Positions 1 through 5,984 of a DNA stretch of 9,494 nucleotides are shown piece by piece; within the stretch, counting starts at the first letter, position 1; the number at the start of each line of letters is the position of its first letter. The stretch is from contig JAICHC010000066.1 of assembly GCA_025922795.1 (NCBI GenBank), positions 1-9,494 on the forward strand. Direction: 5' to 3'. A program made the position numbers and the translations under genes. The notes beneath the pieces were generated by a model that was not told the origin of the DNA, did no database searches, and saw only the letters and a list, made by a program, of their open reading frames with translations. The DNA is from Candidatus Binatia bacterium. GTDB lineage: Bacteria > Desulfobacterota_B > Binatia > UBA9968.

Positions 1-252
1 CGCATTATTCGACTTGAGATCTTCCTCGCCTTGATTGGGCGGAAAATCAGTAAAACGAATCTCCGCATAGGTGGTCTTTTTGGGCTTGTAAATCTTTGAC
101 AGTGTGTCGATGCGCCCATCGGGAACCTTGATCACGCCGAGGTGCACTTCTTCCTTGCCGCCATAGCCGCCCACTTCCGCTTGGAGACCCGTCAGCATGT
201 TAAAAATTGTGGTTTTCCCCGCTCCGCGATGGCCGATCAATCCAATCTTCAT
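1..252 (-). CDS. YchF/Obg-like P-loop GTPase, N-terminal part (runs off left edge)
   Basis: The visible 84 residues begin MKIGLIGHRGAGKTTIFNML, which matches the start of YchF/OLA1-type TRAFAC GTPases; that family binds ribosomes and hydrolyses ATP or GTP in the cytoplasm. The P-loop GHRGAGKT lies at residues 7-14. A switch-like stretch (YAEIRFTDFPP) lies near residues 62-72, where YchF proteins carry a short segment ahead of the G3 region. The P-loop lacks the usual NVGKS form of YchF, so this may be a divergent paralogue. The nucleotide-specificity motif and the TGS domain would be beyond the edge and cannot be checked. The ATG at 252 has a GGGAG ribosome-binding site 8 nt upstream. The gene lies in the same direction as the Deg protease but behind a strong terminator, so it is probably transcribed separately. 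Confidence 0.8.
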   Translation of the reverse strand, partial: MKIGLIGHRGAGKTTIFNMLTGLQAEVGGYGGKEEVHLGVIKVPDGRIDTLSKIYKPKKTTYAEIRFTDFPPNQGEEDLKSNNA

Positions 253-351
253 TGCGACTACTCCCAATCTTGAGCTCAACGAAAGCAACCTACCAGGAAA
301 AATCGGCCGGTTAAATTGCGCAGCAAATTCGCCGACGTGACGGAAGCGGAA

Positions 352-408
352 CAAAAAAGCCGCTCAGGCTTCGGCGCCGAATCACGCGCAAGCCGAAGCT
401 GAGCGGCT
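352..408 (-). terminator. Intrinsic terminator of the Deg-protease transcript
   Basis: Read on the minus strand, arms at 392-408 and 358-375 pair over 17 bp with a single bulged C (10 bp AGCCGCTCAG/CTGAGCGGCT plus 7 bp CTTCGGC/GCCGAAG) around a 16-nt loop. The stem is followed at once by TTTTTTGT. The stop codon of the protease gene is about 26 nt upstream, the right place for its terminator. The plus strand has no T-run after the stem, so it acts in one direction only. Confidence 0.85.
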
Positions 409-433
409 AGTAAGAAACAATCCCGGGACTTAG

Positions 434-1903
434 TCAGGGCTTGAGAGCTAAAAACAGACTCGATTGCCCCCGGCGCACGAGAAAGAGCACCGGCTTGCCT
501 TTTTCGCTCCTTGCGATCTCGCGATTATATGCCTCGATATTTTTCACCGGGCGGCGGTTCACTTGGGTTATCACGTCCCCGGATCGCAATCCTGCCTCCT
601 CGGCGGCGCTACCCGGCTTAACGGACGAGATGACCAGCCCCTCGGCGCGTTCCAAACCCAGGCTCTGAGCGATGTCAGGAGTGACCGGTTGTGCGGTCAA
701 ACCCAGTTCAGTTTCCTCGCTCGAAGCGACGATTTCATTATCCTGCAACTCGCCTACAGTGATCGGCAGCGAGACCTGCTTGCCTTCGCGCATAACTTTG
801 AGCTGCACGGTCGTGCCCGGCGCGATCCGCGCCACCACGGGAGGGAGATCGGATGAATCTTTGATCGCCTTACGGTCGAACTCGACAATAATGTCGCCAG
901 TCTTAATGCCGGCCTTTTCCGCCGGGCTGCCTTGCACTACATCAGCCACCAGCGCTCCGCCGTTTTCCTTAAGACCAAGCGAGTTGGCGATTTCCGGAGT
1001 AATCTTCTGCACTGTCGTACCCAGATAGCCCCGCACGACTCTACCTTTTTCTTTCAATTGGGGCAGTAGATCCTTCACCGAATTGGTAGGGATGGCAAAG
1101 CCGATACCGATATTTCCGCCCGTCTGACTGAAGATGGCCGTGTTGATGCCGACCACTTCACCGCGCAGGTTCAGCAGTGGCCCCCCGGAGTTTCCCGGGT
1201 TGATCGAAGCATCCGTTTGAATGAAGTTATCGTACGGTCCAGCGCCAATCTGGCGGCCCTTGGCGCTGACAATACCGGAAGTGACCGTATGATCGAGGCC
1301 AAAAGGATTACCGATCGCGACTACCCACTCGCCGACTTCGAGATGGTCGGAGTTGCCGAGAGTCACGGCTGGAAGCTCGCGGTCGGCATCGATCTTGATT
1401 ACCGCGATGTCAGTCTTTTGATCTTTACCGATCACCTTGGCGTCATAGCTCTTTCCGTCTGAGAGGGTCACGGAGATTTTCTGCGCCTCGCCGACGACGT
1501 GGTAATTGGTGAGAATCGTTCCGTTACTGTCGATGATGAATCCTGAGCCGACCCCCTGCCGCTGTTGCGGTCCGCGTGGGATACGGCCGCCGAAAAATCG
1601 TTCCAACAGATCGTTGCGTGGATCGCCCGGGCCGAAGGGAGACGGCACATCCTGAGCCATCCTACGAACCTGTGTTGTGGAAACGTTTACGACTGACGGT
1701 CCCACTCTCTTGGCCAGCTCGACAAAACTCGGCAGATTGCGAGAATTCTCCGCTGGCACGGCCAACGGCACCGTGCTACCGGCCGCCTGACGATTGTCGA
1801 TCGTCCCGCCAATCCCGGCTCCCGCCAGCAAGCAGAGCGCGCTGCCGATCAACACCGATAAAACGCTGATATTCTTCTTGGGTTGCAACAAATACTTTGA
1901 CAT
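434..1903 (-). CDS. degQ: DegQ/DegP (HtrA) family periplasmic serine endoprotease
   Basis: A 489-residue protein with the full HtrA layout. A hydrophobic N-terminal segment at about residues 13-33 (signal peptide or anchor) is followed by a trypsin-like domain at about 65-285. The catalytic triad is H135 (TNYHVV), D165 (KTDIAV) and S239 (GNSGGP). Two PDZ domains lie at about 291-385 and 395-485. The length and the double PDZ fit DegP/DegQ, which degrade or refold misfolded envelope proteins in the periplasm. The ATG at 1903 has AGGAG six bases upstream. The loop between the signal region and the His motif is short, as in DegQ, so DegQ is preferred to DegP, though the choice is uncertain. It lies 79 bp downstream of a small unknown gene in the same direction and is probably read from that gene's sigma-E-like promoter. 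An intrinsic terminator follows. Confidence 0.93.
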   Translation of the reverse strand: MSKYLLQPKKNISVLSVLIGSALCLLAGAGIGGTIDNRQAAGSTVPLAVPAENSRNLPSFVELAKRVGPSVVNVSTTQVRRMAQDVPSPFGPGDPRNDLLERFFGGRIPRGPQQRQGVGSGFIIDSNGTILTNYHVVGEAQKISVTLSDGKSYDAKVIGKDQKTDIAVIKIDADRELPAVTLGNSDHLEVGEWVVAIGNPFGLDHTVTSGIVSAKGRQIGAGPYDNFIQTDASINPGNSGGPLLNLRGEVVGINTAIFSQTGGNIGIGFAIPTNSVKDLLPQLKEKGRVVRGYLGTTVQKITPEIANSLGLKENGGALVADVVQGSPAEKAGIKTGDIIVEFDRKAIKDSSDLPPVVARIAPGTTVQLKVMREGKQVSLPITVGELQDNEIVASSEETELGLTAQPVTPDIAQSLGLERAEGLVISSVKPGSAAEEAGLRSGDVITQVNRRPVKNIEAYNREIARSEKGKPVLFLVRRGQSSLFLALKP

Positions 1904-1982
1904 CCATTTCTCCTACTTTTATCGCCGCGCACGCACTTCGGCGGGCAGCGGTCTCTCTAATGAAACTTTGTTTGTCAGCCAA

Positions 1983-2447
1983 TTAGGTTCCGACGCGGCC
2001 GATGATGGGTCGGGTGCTTTTTTCGCTTCCCGGCTGGCGCGACGTGCGCTTCCAACGCAGCAGCCCCTCGCGCATGTAATCAGCGTCAAATCCGAGAGCT
2101 TCGCAGACGTTTTCAAACGAAAACAGATAGGAGCGGTCGGTGTTCGAGATCCATTCCTCGGCGTCGCGATGCATCGACTGCTTGCGCTTGCACTTAGCCG
2201 CGACATGCTCCTGAAAACAGACCACAGCATCCTGCAGTACCGCGAGCATCAGCACTCGCTCCGGATCGAGGTGAAAACGTCTTCGCTGGCTCGACTGAAA
2301 TTGAGCGTCAATTAAAATATCGGGCTGGAAGATCATCATAGCTTTTTCCTCGATCATCGCGCTGCGTGGCGCGCCGCCCTGCGTCCAAAAAGGCGCGCGA
2401 CTTCGATGAGTCGATGTTTGCGCTTTGGGTGGTTTTTTCGCGCTCAT
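1983..2447 (-). CDS. Conserved-looking hypothetical protein, 154 residues
   Basis: I do not recognise a named domain. The N-terminal 25 or so residues are basic and probably disordered (MSAKKPPKAQTS). The ordered part seems to be about residues 55-135 and includes DPERVLMLAVLQDAVVCFQ, a DAEEWI motif, and SFENVCEALGFDADYMREGL followed by LRWKR. These helical blocks look like a soluble alpha-helical domain, and the last could be a helix-turn-helix-like or DNA-contact element, which is inference only. There is no signal peptide or membrane segment. The start is well supported: ATG at 2447 with GGAGGT five bases upstream. It lies upstream of the Deg protease gene and downstream of a candidate ECF promoter, so a role in or response to envelope stress is possible. 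Product function is unknown. Confidence 0.8.
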   Translation of the reverse strand: MSAKKPPKAQTSTHRSRAPFWTQGGAPRSAMIEEKAMMIFQPDILIDAQFQSSQRRRFHLDPERVLMLAVLQDAVVCFQEHVAAKCKRKQSMHRDAEEWISNTDRSYLFSFENVCEALGFDADYMREGLLRWKRTSRQPGSEKSTRPIIGRVGT

Positions 2448-2460
2448 GCGTTACCTCCGT

Positions 2461-2601
2461 GATCAGTTAGACGACCCAAGTATGCGGATTGTTCCAGATT
2501 TTCTTTGTCGGCGGCCGAGAGGGTCCGGCTCTGCCGACGCGAAAGACGCAAAGGAGCAGGCAGGCTGTATGGGTTCCGGATCGGCTTTTGTCCAACTGAT
2601 C
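2461..2601 (-). repeat. 12-bp inverted repeat enclosing 117 nt upstream of the 154-residue gene
   Basis: Bases 2461-2472 and 2590-2601 form an inverted repeat, GATCAGTTAGAC / GTCCAACTGATC. On the minus strand all 12 positions can pair, one as G-U; on the plus strand the same position is an A-C mismatch. Inside, GTCGGC (minus strand, 2531-2536) pairs with GCCGAC (2507-2512) around a GCCG/CGGC hairpin. The outer stem ends next to the ribosome-binding site, like the closing stem of a cis-regulatory leader. It matches no riboswitch class I know, and it overlaps the promoter candidate, so it may be chance or a DNA-level operator. Confidence 0.3.
2467..2495 (-). promoter_or_regulatory. Candidate ECF (sigma-E type) promoter, GGAAC-N18-GTCTAA
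   Basis: On the minus strand GGAAC (2491-2495) is followed after 18 bases by GTCTAA (2467-2472). This matches the known sigma-E-type layout of GGAACTT, about 16 bases, then a GTC/TCTAA -10 element. The start of transcription would fall near 2460, just ahead of the GGAGGT ribosome-binding site and the ATG at 2447. The downstream gene pair includes a Deg protease, a classic sigma-E target. The call rests on consensus match and context only. Confidence 0.5.
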
Positions 2602-2692
2602 GCGACCGGACGCTGTTCACGCCTGCAAGTGATGATCCATTCTAGCGTTTAGCCTTCTGTCCATCACTCGCCGTTTGAAAGCCTGGGTCAAG

Positions 2693-3883
2693 ATGGTACA
2701 GTACAGCACGATGCCGCTAGCCACGATTGAAGAAGCGATCGACGAAATTCGCCGCGGCCATATGGTCATCTTGATGGATGACAAGGACCGCGAAAACGAG
2801 GGTGACCTGTGCATGGCCGCGGAGAAGGTCACTCCGGGTGCAATCAATTTCATGGCCACCTATGGCCGCGGCCTAATCTGCCTGCCGCTAACCGAGGAAA
2901 GAGTTCGGCACTTGGGCTTGACGATGATGGTCTCGGAGAATACCTCTCCGTTTGGCACCGCGTTTACCGTATCGGTAGACGCCTCCACGGGCATCACCAC
3001 TGGGATTTCCGCCGCGGACCGTGCAAAGACGATCCTCGATGCGATTGCCGACGACGCCAAGCCCCAGGATCTGGTGATCCCCGGCCATATTTTTCCCCTG
3101 CGCGCCCGCGACGGCGGCGTCCTAGTGCGCGCCGGCCAAACCGAAGGCTCCGTCGACCTGGCCCGGCTCGCGGGCCTCAAGCCGGCTGGCGTCATCTGCG
3201 AGATCATGAAGGATGACGGCACCATGGCGCGCCAACCCGACCTGATGCGTTTCGCCAAGAAGCATAAACTCAAGGTAGTGACAACAGCCGATCTAATCCA
3301 ATACCGCTTAAATTACGATTCCCTGGTTTATCGAGCCGCGGCCGCGCCGCTGCCGACCCGTCTCGGCGGTATGTTTCAGGCCGTAGTCTACAATACTCAC
3401 GTGGACCAGAGCGAACATCTCGCACTCATCAAGGGCACCATTTCACCTAAAGAAGAGACCTTGGTGCGCGTGCATACAAAATATGTTCCCGGAGATGTAT
3501 TCGGTTTCGAGCTGCTCAATACCAACGAAGTGATTCAGCGGTCGATGGAAATCATCGCGAAAGCCGGCAAGGGTGTGATTCTATATTTGCGGCCGGAGCT
3601 CAGGGGACTACGACCCGCGATGGTCGCGTATCCTAGGTTCGAAGGGAAACAGCAGCGGGAGATGAATCGCTCGTTTGTCTATCAGGCCGATTTCAAGGAA
3701 TACGGTATCGGCGCGCAAATACTGCGCGATATCGGCGTCGGCAAGATGCGCCTGTTGACGAATAATAAAAAGCATCTTGTGGGACTGCGCGGCTATGGTC
3801 TGGAAGTCACCGCATTGGAGCCGATTCCGCGCGAAAACCCGCTACGAGACGCGCTCAAACAAAAAAAATCCAAGCGCGCCTGA
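2693..3883 (+). CDS. ribB: RibBX: DHBP synthase fused to a degenerate GTP cyclohydrolase II-like domain
   Basis: The N-terminal half (about residues 8-205) is 3,4-dihydroxy-2-butanone 4-phosphate synthase, which makes the four-carbon unit of riboflavin from ribulose 5-phosphate. Its signatures are [10 protein letters not shown] (E34 is the expected metal ligand), [29 protein letters not shown] and KDDGTMAR. At Q149 (RAGQTE) the usual metal-binding His of the GHTE motif is replaced. The C-terminal half (about 215-385) resembles GTP cyclohydrolase II, but all three zinc cysteines are gone (Y264, L275, T277) and the QEGRGIGL active-site stretch reads PELRGLRP. It is therefore expected to lack GTP cyclohydrolase activity, as described for RibBX hybrids. 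The start is uncertain: TTG 2675, ATG 2693 and ATG 2711 are in frame and none has a clear Shine-Dalgarno. No FMN riboswitch is visible upstream. An fmdB-like gene follows 44 nt downstream. Confidence 0.9.
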   Translation: MVQYSTMPLATIEEAIDEIRRGHMVILMDDKDRENEGDLCMAAEKVTPGAINFMATYGRGLICLPLTEERVRHLGLTMMVSENTSPFGTAFTVSVDASTGITTGISAADRAKTILDAIADDAKPQDLVIPGHIFPLRARDGGVLVRAGQTEGSVDLARLAGLKPAGVICEIMKDDGTMARQPDLMRFAKKHKLKVVTTADLIQYRLNYDSLVYRAAAAPLPTRLGGMFQAVVYNTHVDQSEHLALIKGTISPKEETLVRVHTKYVPGDVFGFELLNTNEVIQRSMEIIAKAGKGVILYLRPELRGLRPAMVAYPRFEGKQQREMNRSFVYQADFKEYGIGAQILRDIGVGKMRLLTNNKKHLVGLRGYGLEVTALEPIPRENPLRDALKQKKSKRA

Positions 3884-3927
3884 CGAAATATTCTGATTCG
3901 AGATCGAAGGCCTAACCTAAGTGACCC

Positions 3928-4137
3928 ATGCCGATTTTCGAATACAGCTGCCGCCAGTGTAATCACCGCTTCGAAACCGTCGTGCTCTCGGCGCGCGAAA
4001 AGATTGTCTGCCCAAAATGTCACAGCAGCGCGCTGGAAAAACAGCTATCGGTTTTTAGCTCCCCGGCTTCCGTCCAGCAAGCCTCCGACTCAGCTAGCGC
4101 CTGCGCGTGCACGCCGCAAACCTGCGGCTGTCATTAA
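3928..4137 (+). CDS. FmdB-family putative regulatory zinc-ribbon protein
   Basis: A 69-residue protein that opens MPIFEYSCRQCNHRFE, typical of the FmdB/CxxC_CxxC_SSSS family. The four zinc ligands are C8 and C11 (CRQC), then C28 and C31 (CPKC). The tail is a separate Cys-rich stretch, C59, C61, C66, C68 and a final H69, joined by a Ser/Ala-rich linker; such Cys/Gly tails recur in this family. The family's molecular role is not settled; members are annotated as putative regulators, and metal binding is the safe inference. The gene starts 44 nt after ribBX with no terminator between them, so co-transcription is likely. Its stop codon overlaps that of the convergent 172-residue gene by 3 bases. 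The Shine-Dalgarno is weak. Confidence 0.85.
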   Translation: MPIFEYSCRQCNHRFETVVLSAREKIVCPKCHSSALEKQLSVFSSPASVQQASDSASACACTPQTCGCH

Positions 4138-4652
4138 GATTCCCGGCAAAGTAAGTAGCGCGGCAGCTCGGGGCGAATGCGTTTGAGCGCCTCGCCAATA
4201 TTTGAATAGACTCGCTCTTCCACCAACTGCCCGTTTACCCAGTAATCCAACGAAGGCGCATCGGTGAAGTTAATATCAATGTACCGCTCTCCTGGCGGCT
4301 CGGCGGTGATAATTGCCCGGATGGAATACCCGGCGTCGATAACGATGCCGCGAGTACCGGCGGGCAGAGGCAAACTGTTCTTGATTTTGGCTAACCTGTC
4401 AGGCGGATACTTGCCCACTTCCAACGAGTAGTAGCCCCATTCGCCGGGCGCCACCGACAAACCACTAAGCAGCTTGGCATTGATGTCCACGAGATTCTTC
4501 GCGGCCTGATCTTGATTGTAGTTCTTGAGCAGCTCATAGGCCCATTTCTCGATGATCCCTTTAGCCGGCTCGGCTTTTTCCCGCTCCTTGACCGGGCCGC
4601 GATCGACCCACCATTTGGTTTCTTCAAATGCCGGGGTTTTTTCTTCCGCCAT
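4134..4652 (-). CDS. Hypothetical protein, 172 residues, last gene of a three-gene unit
   Basis: I recognise no family. It is a soluble protein without signal peptide or membrane segment. Its charged N-terminus (MAEEKTPAFEETKWWVDRGP) is followed by a helical region at about residues 30-65 (IIEKWAYELLKNYNQDQAAKN). A mixed alpha/beta part follows, with the PAGTRGIVIDAGYSIRAII block at about residues 98-116 and YIDINFTDAPSLDYWVNGQL at about 124-143. It starts 27 nt after the stop of the binding-fold protein gene in the same direction, so it is very likely in one transcript and may act on the same substrate; that is inference. No clear Shine-Dalgarno precedes the ATG, so translation may depend on coupling. 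The stop overlaps the convergent fmdB-like gene by 3 bases. Confidence 0.75.
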   Translation of the reverse strand: MAEEKTPAFEETKWWVDRGPVKEREKAEPAKGIIEKWAYELLKNYNQDQAAKNLVDINAKLLSGLSVAPGEWGYYSLEVGKYPPDRLAKIKNSLPLPAGTRGIVIDAGYSIRAIITAEPPGERYIDINFTDAPSLDYWVNGQLVEERVYSNIGEALKRIRPELPRYLLCRES

Positions 4653-4679
4653 GAATTGTGCCGGTTAAGAGCGTGCTGT

Positions 4680-5672
4680 CTAAATTTTAAATTCTTCCAG
4701 TGTACTTTTGGCGAAGAGCGAATCAATGTCAACACGCTTGCTGATCAAACCCTGCTCATAGGTGTACTGCACGAGAGTTTCGAATATGTGGCGATTGGCC
4801 TCCAATCCGTAGGCCCAGGCATCTGGTCCCAAGATTTCCCGCTCCTTTTCCATCTCATCGATGGACCAGGCAAGCATATACTTGAGCGCCGAGAACTCGT
4901 ACATGGCCTCCTGGCAGAGCCGCTTCGATTCTTCGAATGCCTTAAAAAGGCTCTGAGCGATCCACGGATGCTTTTCGTAAACCTCTTCCCGAATGACAAT
5001 AGTATGCATGATCGGGAAAATCCTCGTGCGATTGAAATACTCCTGCTCCACTTCACGAAAATTAGGAATCAAGCGCTGCACCTTCGGATGGCGGCGCACG
5101 AACGGCGACGGCATATGCGCCGAGATCATGGCGTCGATTTCGCCGCGCTGGAGCATGCCGGAAAGCGTCTTGTCCGGCGCGATCGGCTGGATATCGATGT
5201 TCGGCGGCAAGCTATGCTTGACCTTGTCCTGGCGTCCCGGATGTTCTTCGCCGCCGGTGAACCATTTCATTTTTTCCGGCGCCACGCCGTACTCGTGCTG
5301 CAGGATGCCGCGCGCCCAGATCGCCATCGTAATTTGATATTCGGGAACTCCGACGCGCTTGCCGGCCATATCGGCGGGCTTTTGGATCCCCGAGTCTGTG
5401 TTGATATAGATGCACGAGTGGCGAAAAGTTTTCGAAGGAAAAACCGGTATGCCGACCAAACCGGGCGCGCCCTTGTCGCGCGACATGAGAAAGGAACCGG
5501 TGGACATTTCAGCGACGTCGAACTCACCGTAGCGCAGCATGCGCCAAAACGTCTCTTCGACCCGCAGGGGTAAATAAGTGAGATCGACTCCCTCTACCTC
5601 GACGCGGCCGTCCTGAAGCGCGCGGGTGCGATCGTAATCCCAACAGGCCAATGTCAAACGGATCTTTCCCAT
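4680..5672 (-). CDS. Type-2 periplasmic-binding-fold protein, 4,5-dihydroxyphthalate decarboxylase-like, no signal peptide
   Basis: A 330-residue protein of the family variously annotated as 4,5-dihydroxyphthalate decarboxylase (Pht5-like) or ABC transporter substrate-binding protein. Family-like blocks are LTLACWDYDRTRAL (residues 7-20), RVEETFWRMLRYGEFDVAEMS (37-57), VFPSKTFRHSCIYIN (77-91), PADMAGKRVGVPEYQITMAI (99-118) and RGEIDAMIS (176-184). The N-terminus is not hydrophobic and has no signal peptide, so the protein should be cytoplasmic, which favours an enzyme or sensor over a transport role. No permease or ATPase gene lies nearby. I start at ATG 5672, which has AAGGAG seven bases upstream; a TTG at 5690 is in frame but would bury that site inside the gene. 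It sits between two unknown small genes with 27-nt gaps on each side. The substrate is unknown. Confidence 0.82.
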   Translation of the reverse strand: MGKIRLTLACWDYDRTRALQDGRVEVEGVDLTYLPLRVEETFWRMLRYGEFDVAEMSTGSFLMSRDKGAPGLVGIPVFPSKTFRHSCIYINTDSGIQKPADMAGKRVGVPEYQITMAIWARGILQHEYGVAPEKMKWFTGGEEHPGRQDKVKHSLPPNIDIQPIAPDKTLSGMLQRGEIDAMISAHMPSPFVRRHPKVQRLIPNFREVEQEYFNRTRIFPIMHTIVIREEVYEKHPWIAQSLFKAFEESKRLCQEAMYEFSALKYMLAWSIDEMEKEREILGPDAWAYGLEANRHIFETLVQYTYEQGLISKRVDIDSLFAKSTLEEFKI

Positions 5673-5699
5673 AACGTGCTCCTTACTCAACTCGTTGGC

Positions 5700-5900
5700 T
5701 CAAGCTTGCACGCCGGCAAGAAATTGCTTGGCGCTGATCACAAACTGTTCCCGCTCACCTTGCAGCACTACTGCCGCTTCACCCGATGCGAGCGTTGTGC
5801 GGCGTTGAATCGTATAAGGCTTGCCCCTAAACGTCACCCGCTCACCGGGAGGAAACTCGTTTAGACCTTCGTGATCTTCTTGCGGATCGATCTTTTCCAT
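5700..5900 (-). CDS. Small hypothetical protein, 66 residues
   Basis: No family recognised. An acidic start (MEKIDPQEDHEGLNE) is followed by a compact beta-rich stretch (FPPGERVTFRGKPYTIQRR, then AAVVLQGEREQFVISAKQF), which could be a small SH3-like barrel; that is inference from residue pattern. It is the first gene of the minus-strand unit, 27 nt ahead of the binding-fold protein. The Shine-Dalgarno is weak. A TATGAT -10-like hexamer lies at 5914-5919 on the same strand, but no good -35 element is seen 16-18 bases further upstream. The coding call rests on its length, its tight spacing and the absence of a competing gene on the other strand. Confidence 0.65.
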   Translation of the reverse strand: MEKIDPQEDHEGLNEFPPGERVTFRGKPYTIQRRTTLASGEAAVVLQGEREQFVISAKQFLAGVQA

Positions 5901-5948
5901 CGCTCGATTTCATATCATATCGCCTTAAAAAGCTTAAACCGGGCCAAA

Positions 5949-5977
5949 TTGACTTCCCCCAAACGCGAGAATAAAGT
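5949..5977 (+). promoter_or_regulatory. Candidate sigma-70-type promoter, TTGACT-N17-TAAAGT
   Basis: TTGACT (5949-5954, five of six to consensus) is followed after exactly 17 bases by TAAAGT (5972-5977, four of six). Transcription would begin close to 5984, directly at the ATG at 5985. That gives a nearly leaderless mRNA and fits the lack of a Shine-Dalgarno there. It lies in the short region between divergent genes. Confidence 0.45.
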
Positions 5978-5984
5978 CACGGCC

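Noticed and set aside
1987..1991. A second GGAAC (minus strand) just upstream of the Deg protease gene, as a second ECF promoter
   Set aside because: No acceptable -10 element lies 16-18 bases further on, and GGAAC overlaps the last codons of the upstream gene.
2545..2553. Plus-strand GACGCAAAG, identical to a core piece of the c-di-GMP-I (GEMM) riboswitch
   Set aside because: The 5' GGCAAACC-type element, the stem before the core and the tetraloop receptor are missing, so the nine bases are probably chance.
2425..2652. A 75-codon plus-strand frame in the region between the divergent genes
   Set aside because: It lacks a ribosome-binding site, begins inside the opposite gene and has no protein-like pattern.
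2448..2692. FMN riboswitch upstream of ribBX
   Set aside because: GCCGAC and TCCGGAT fragments occur, but the conserved AGGGCRGGGTG and GGCGGT elements and their order are absent.
4512..5573. A 353-codon open frame on the plus strand
   Set aside because: It lies antisense to the binding-fold protein gene, which has recognisable family motifs and a Shine-Dalgarno; the plus-strand product is Arg/His-rich and looks like a shadow.
5871..5984. Upstream ATG extension of the panE-like gene
   Set aside because: The extra 38 residues precede the Rossmann strand that normally opens this family and overlap the promoter and the divergent gene's start.
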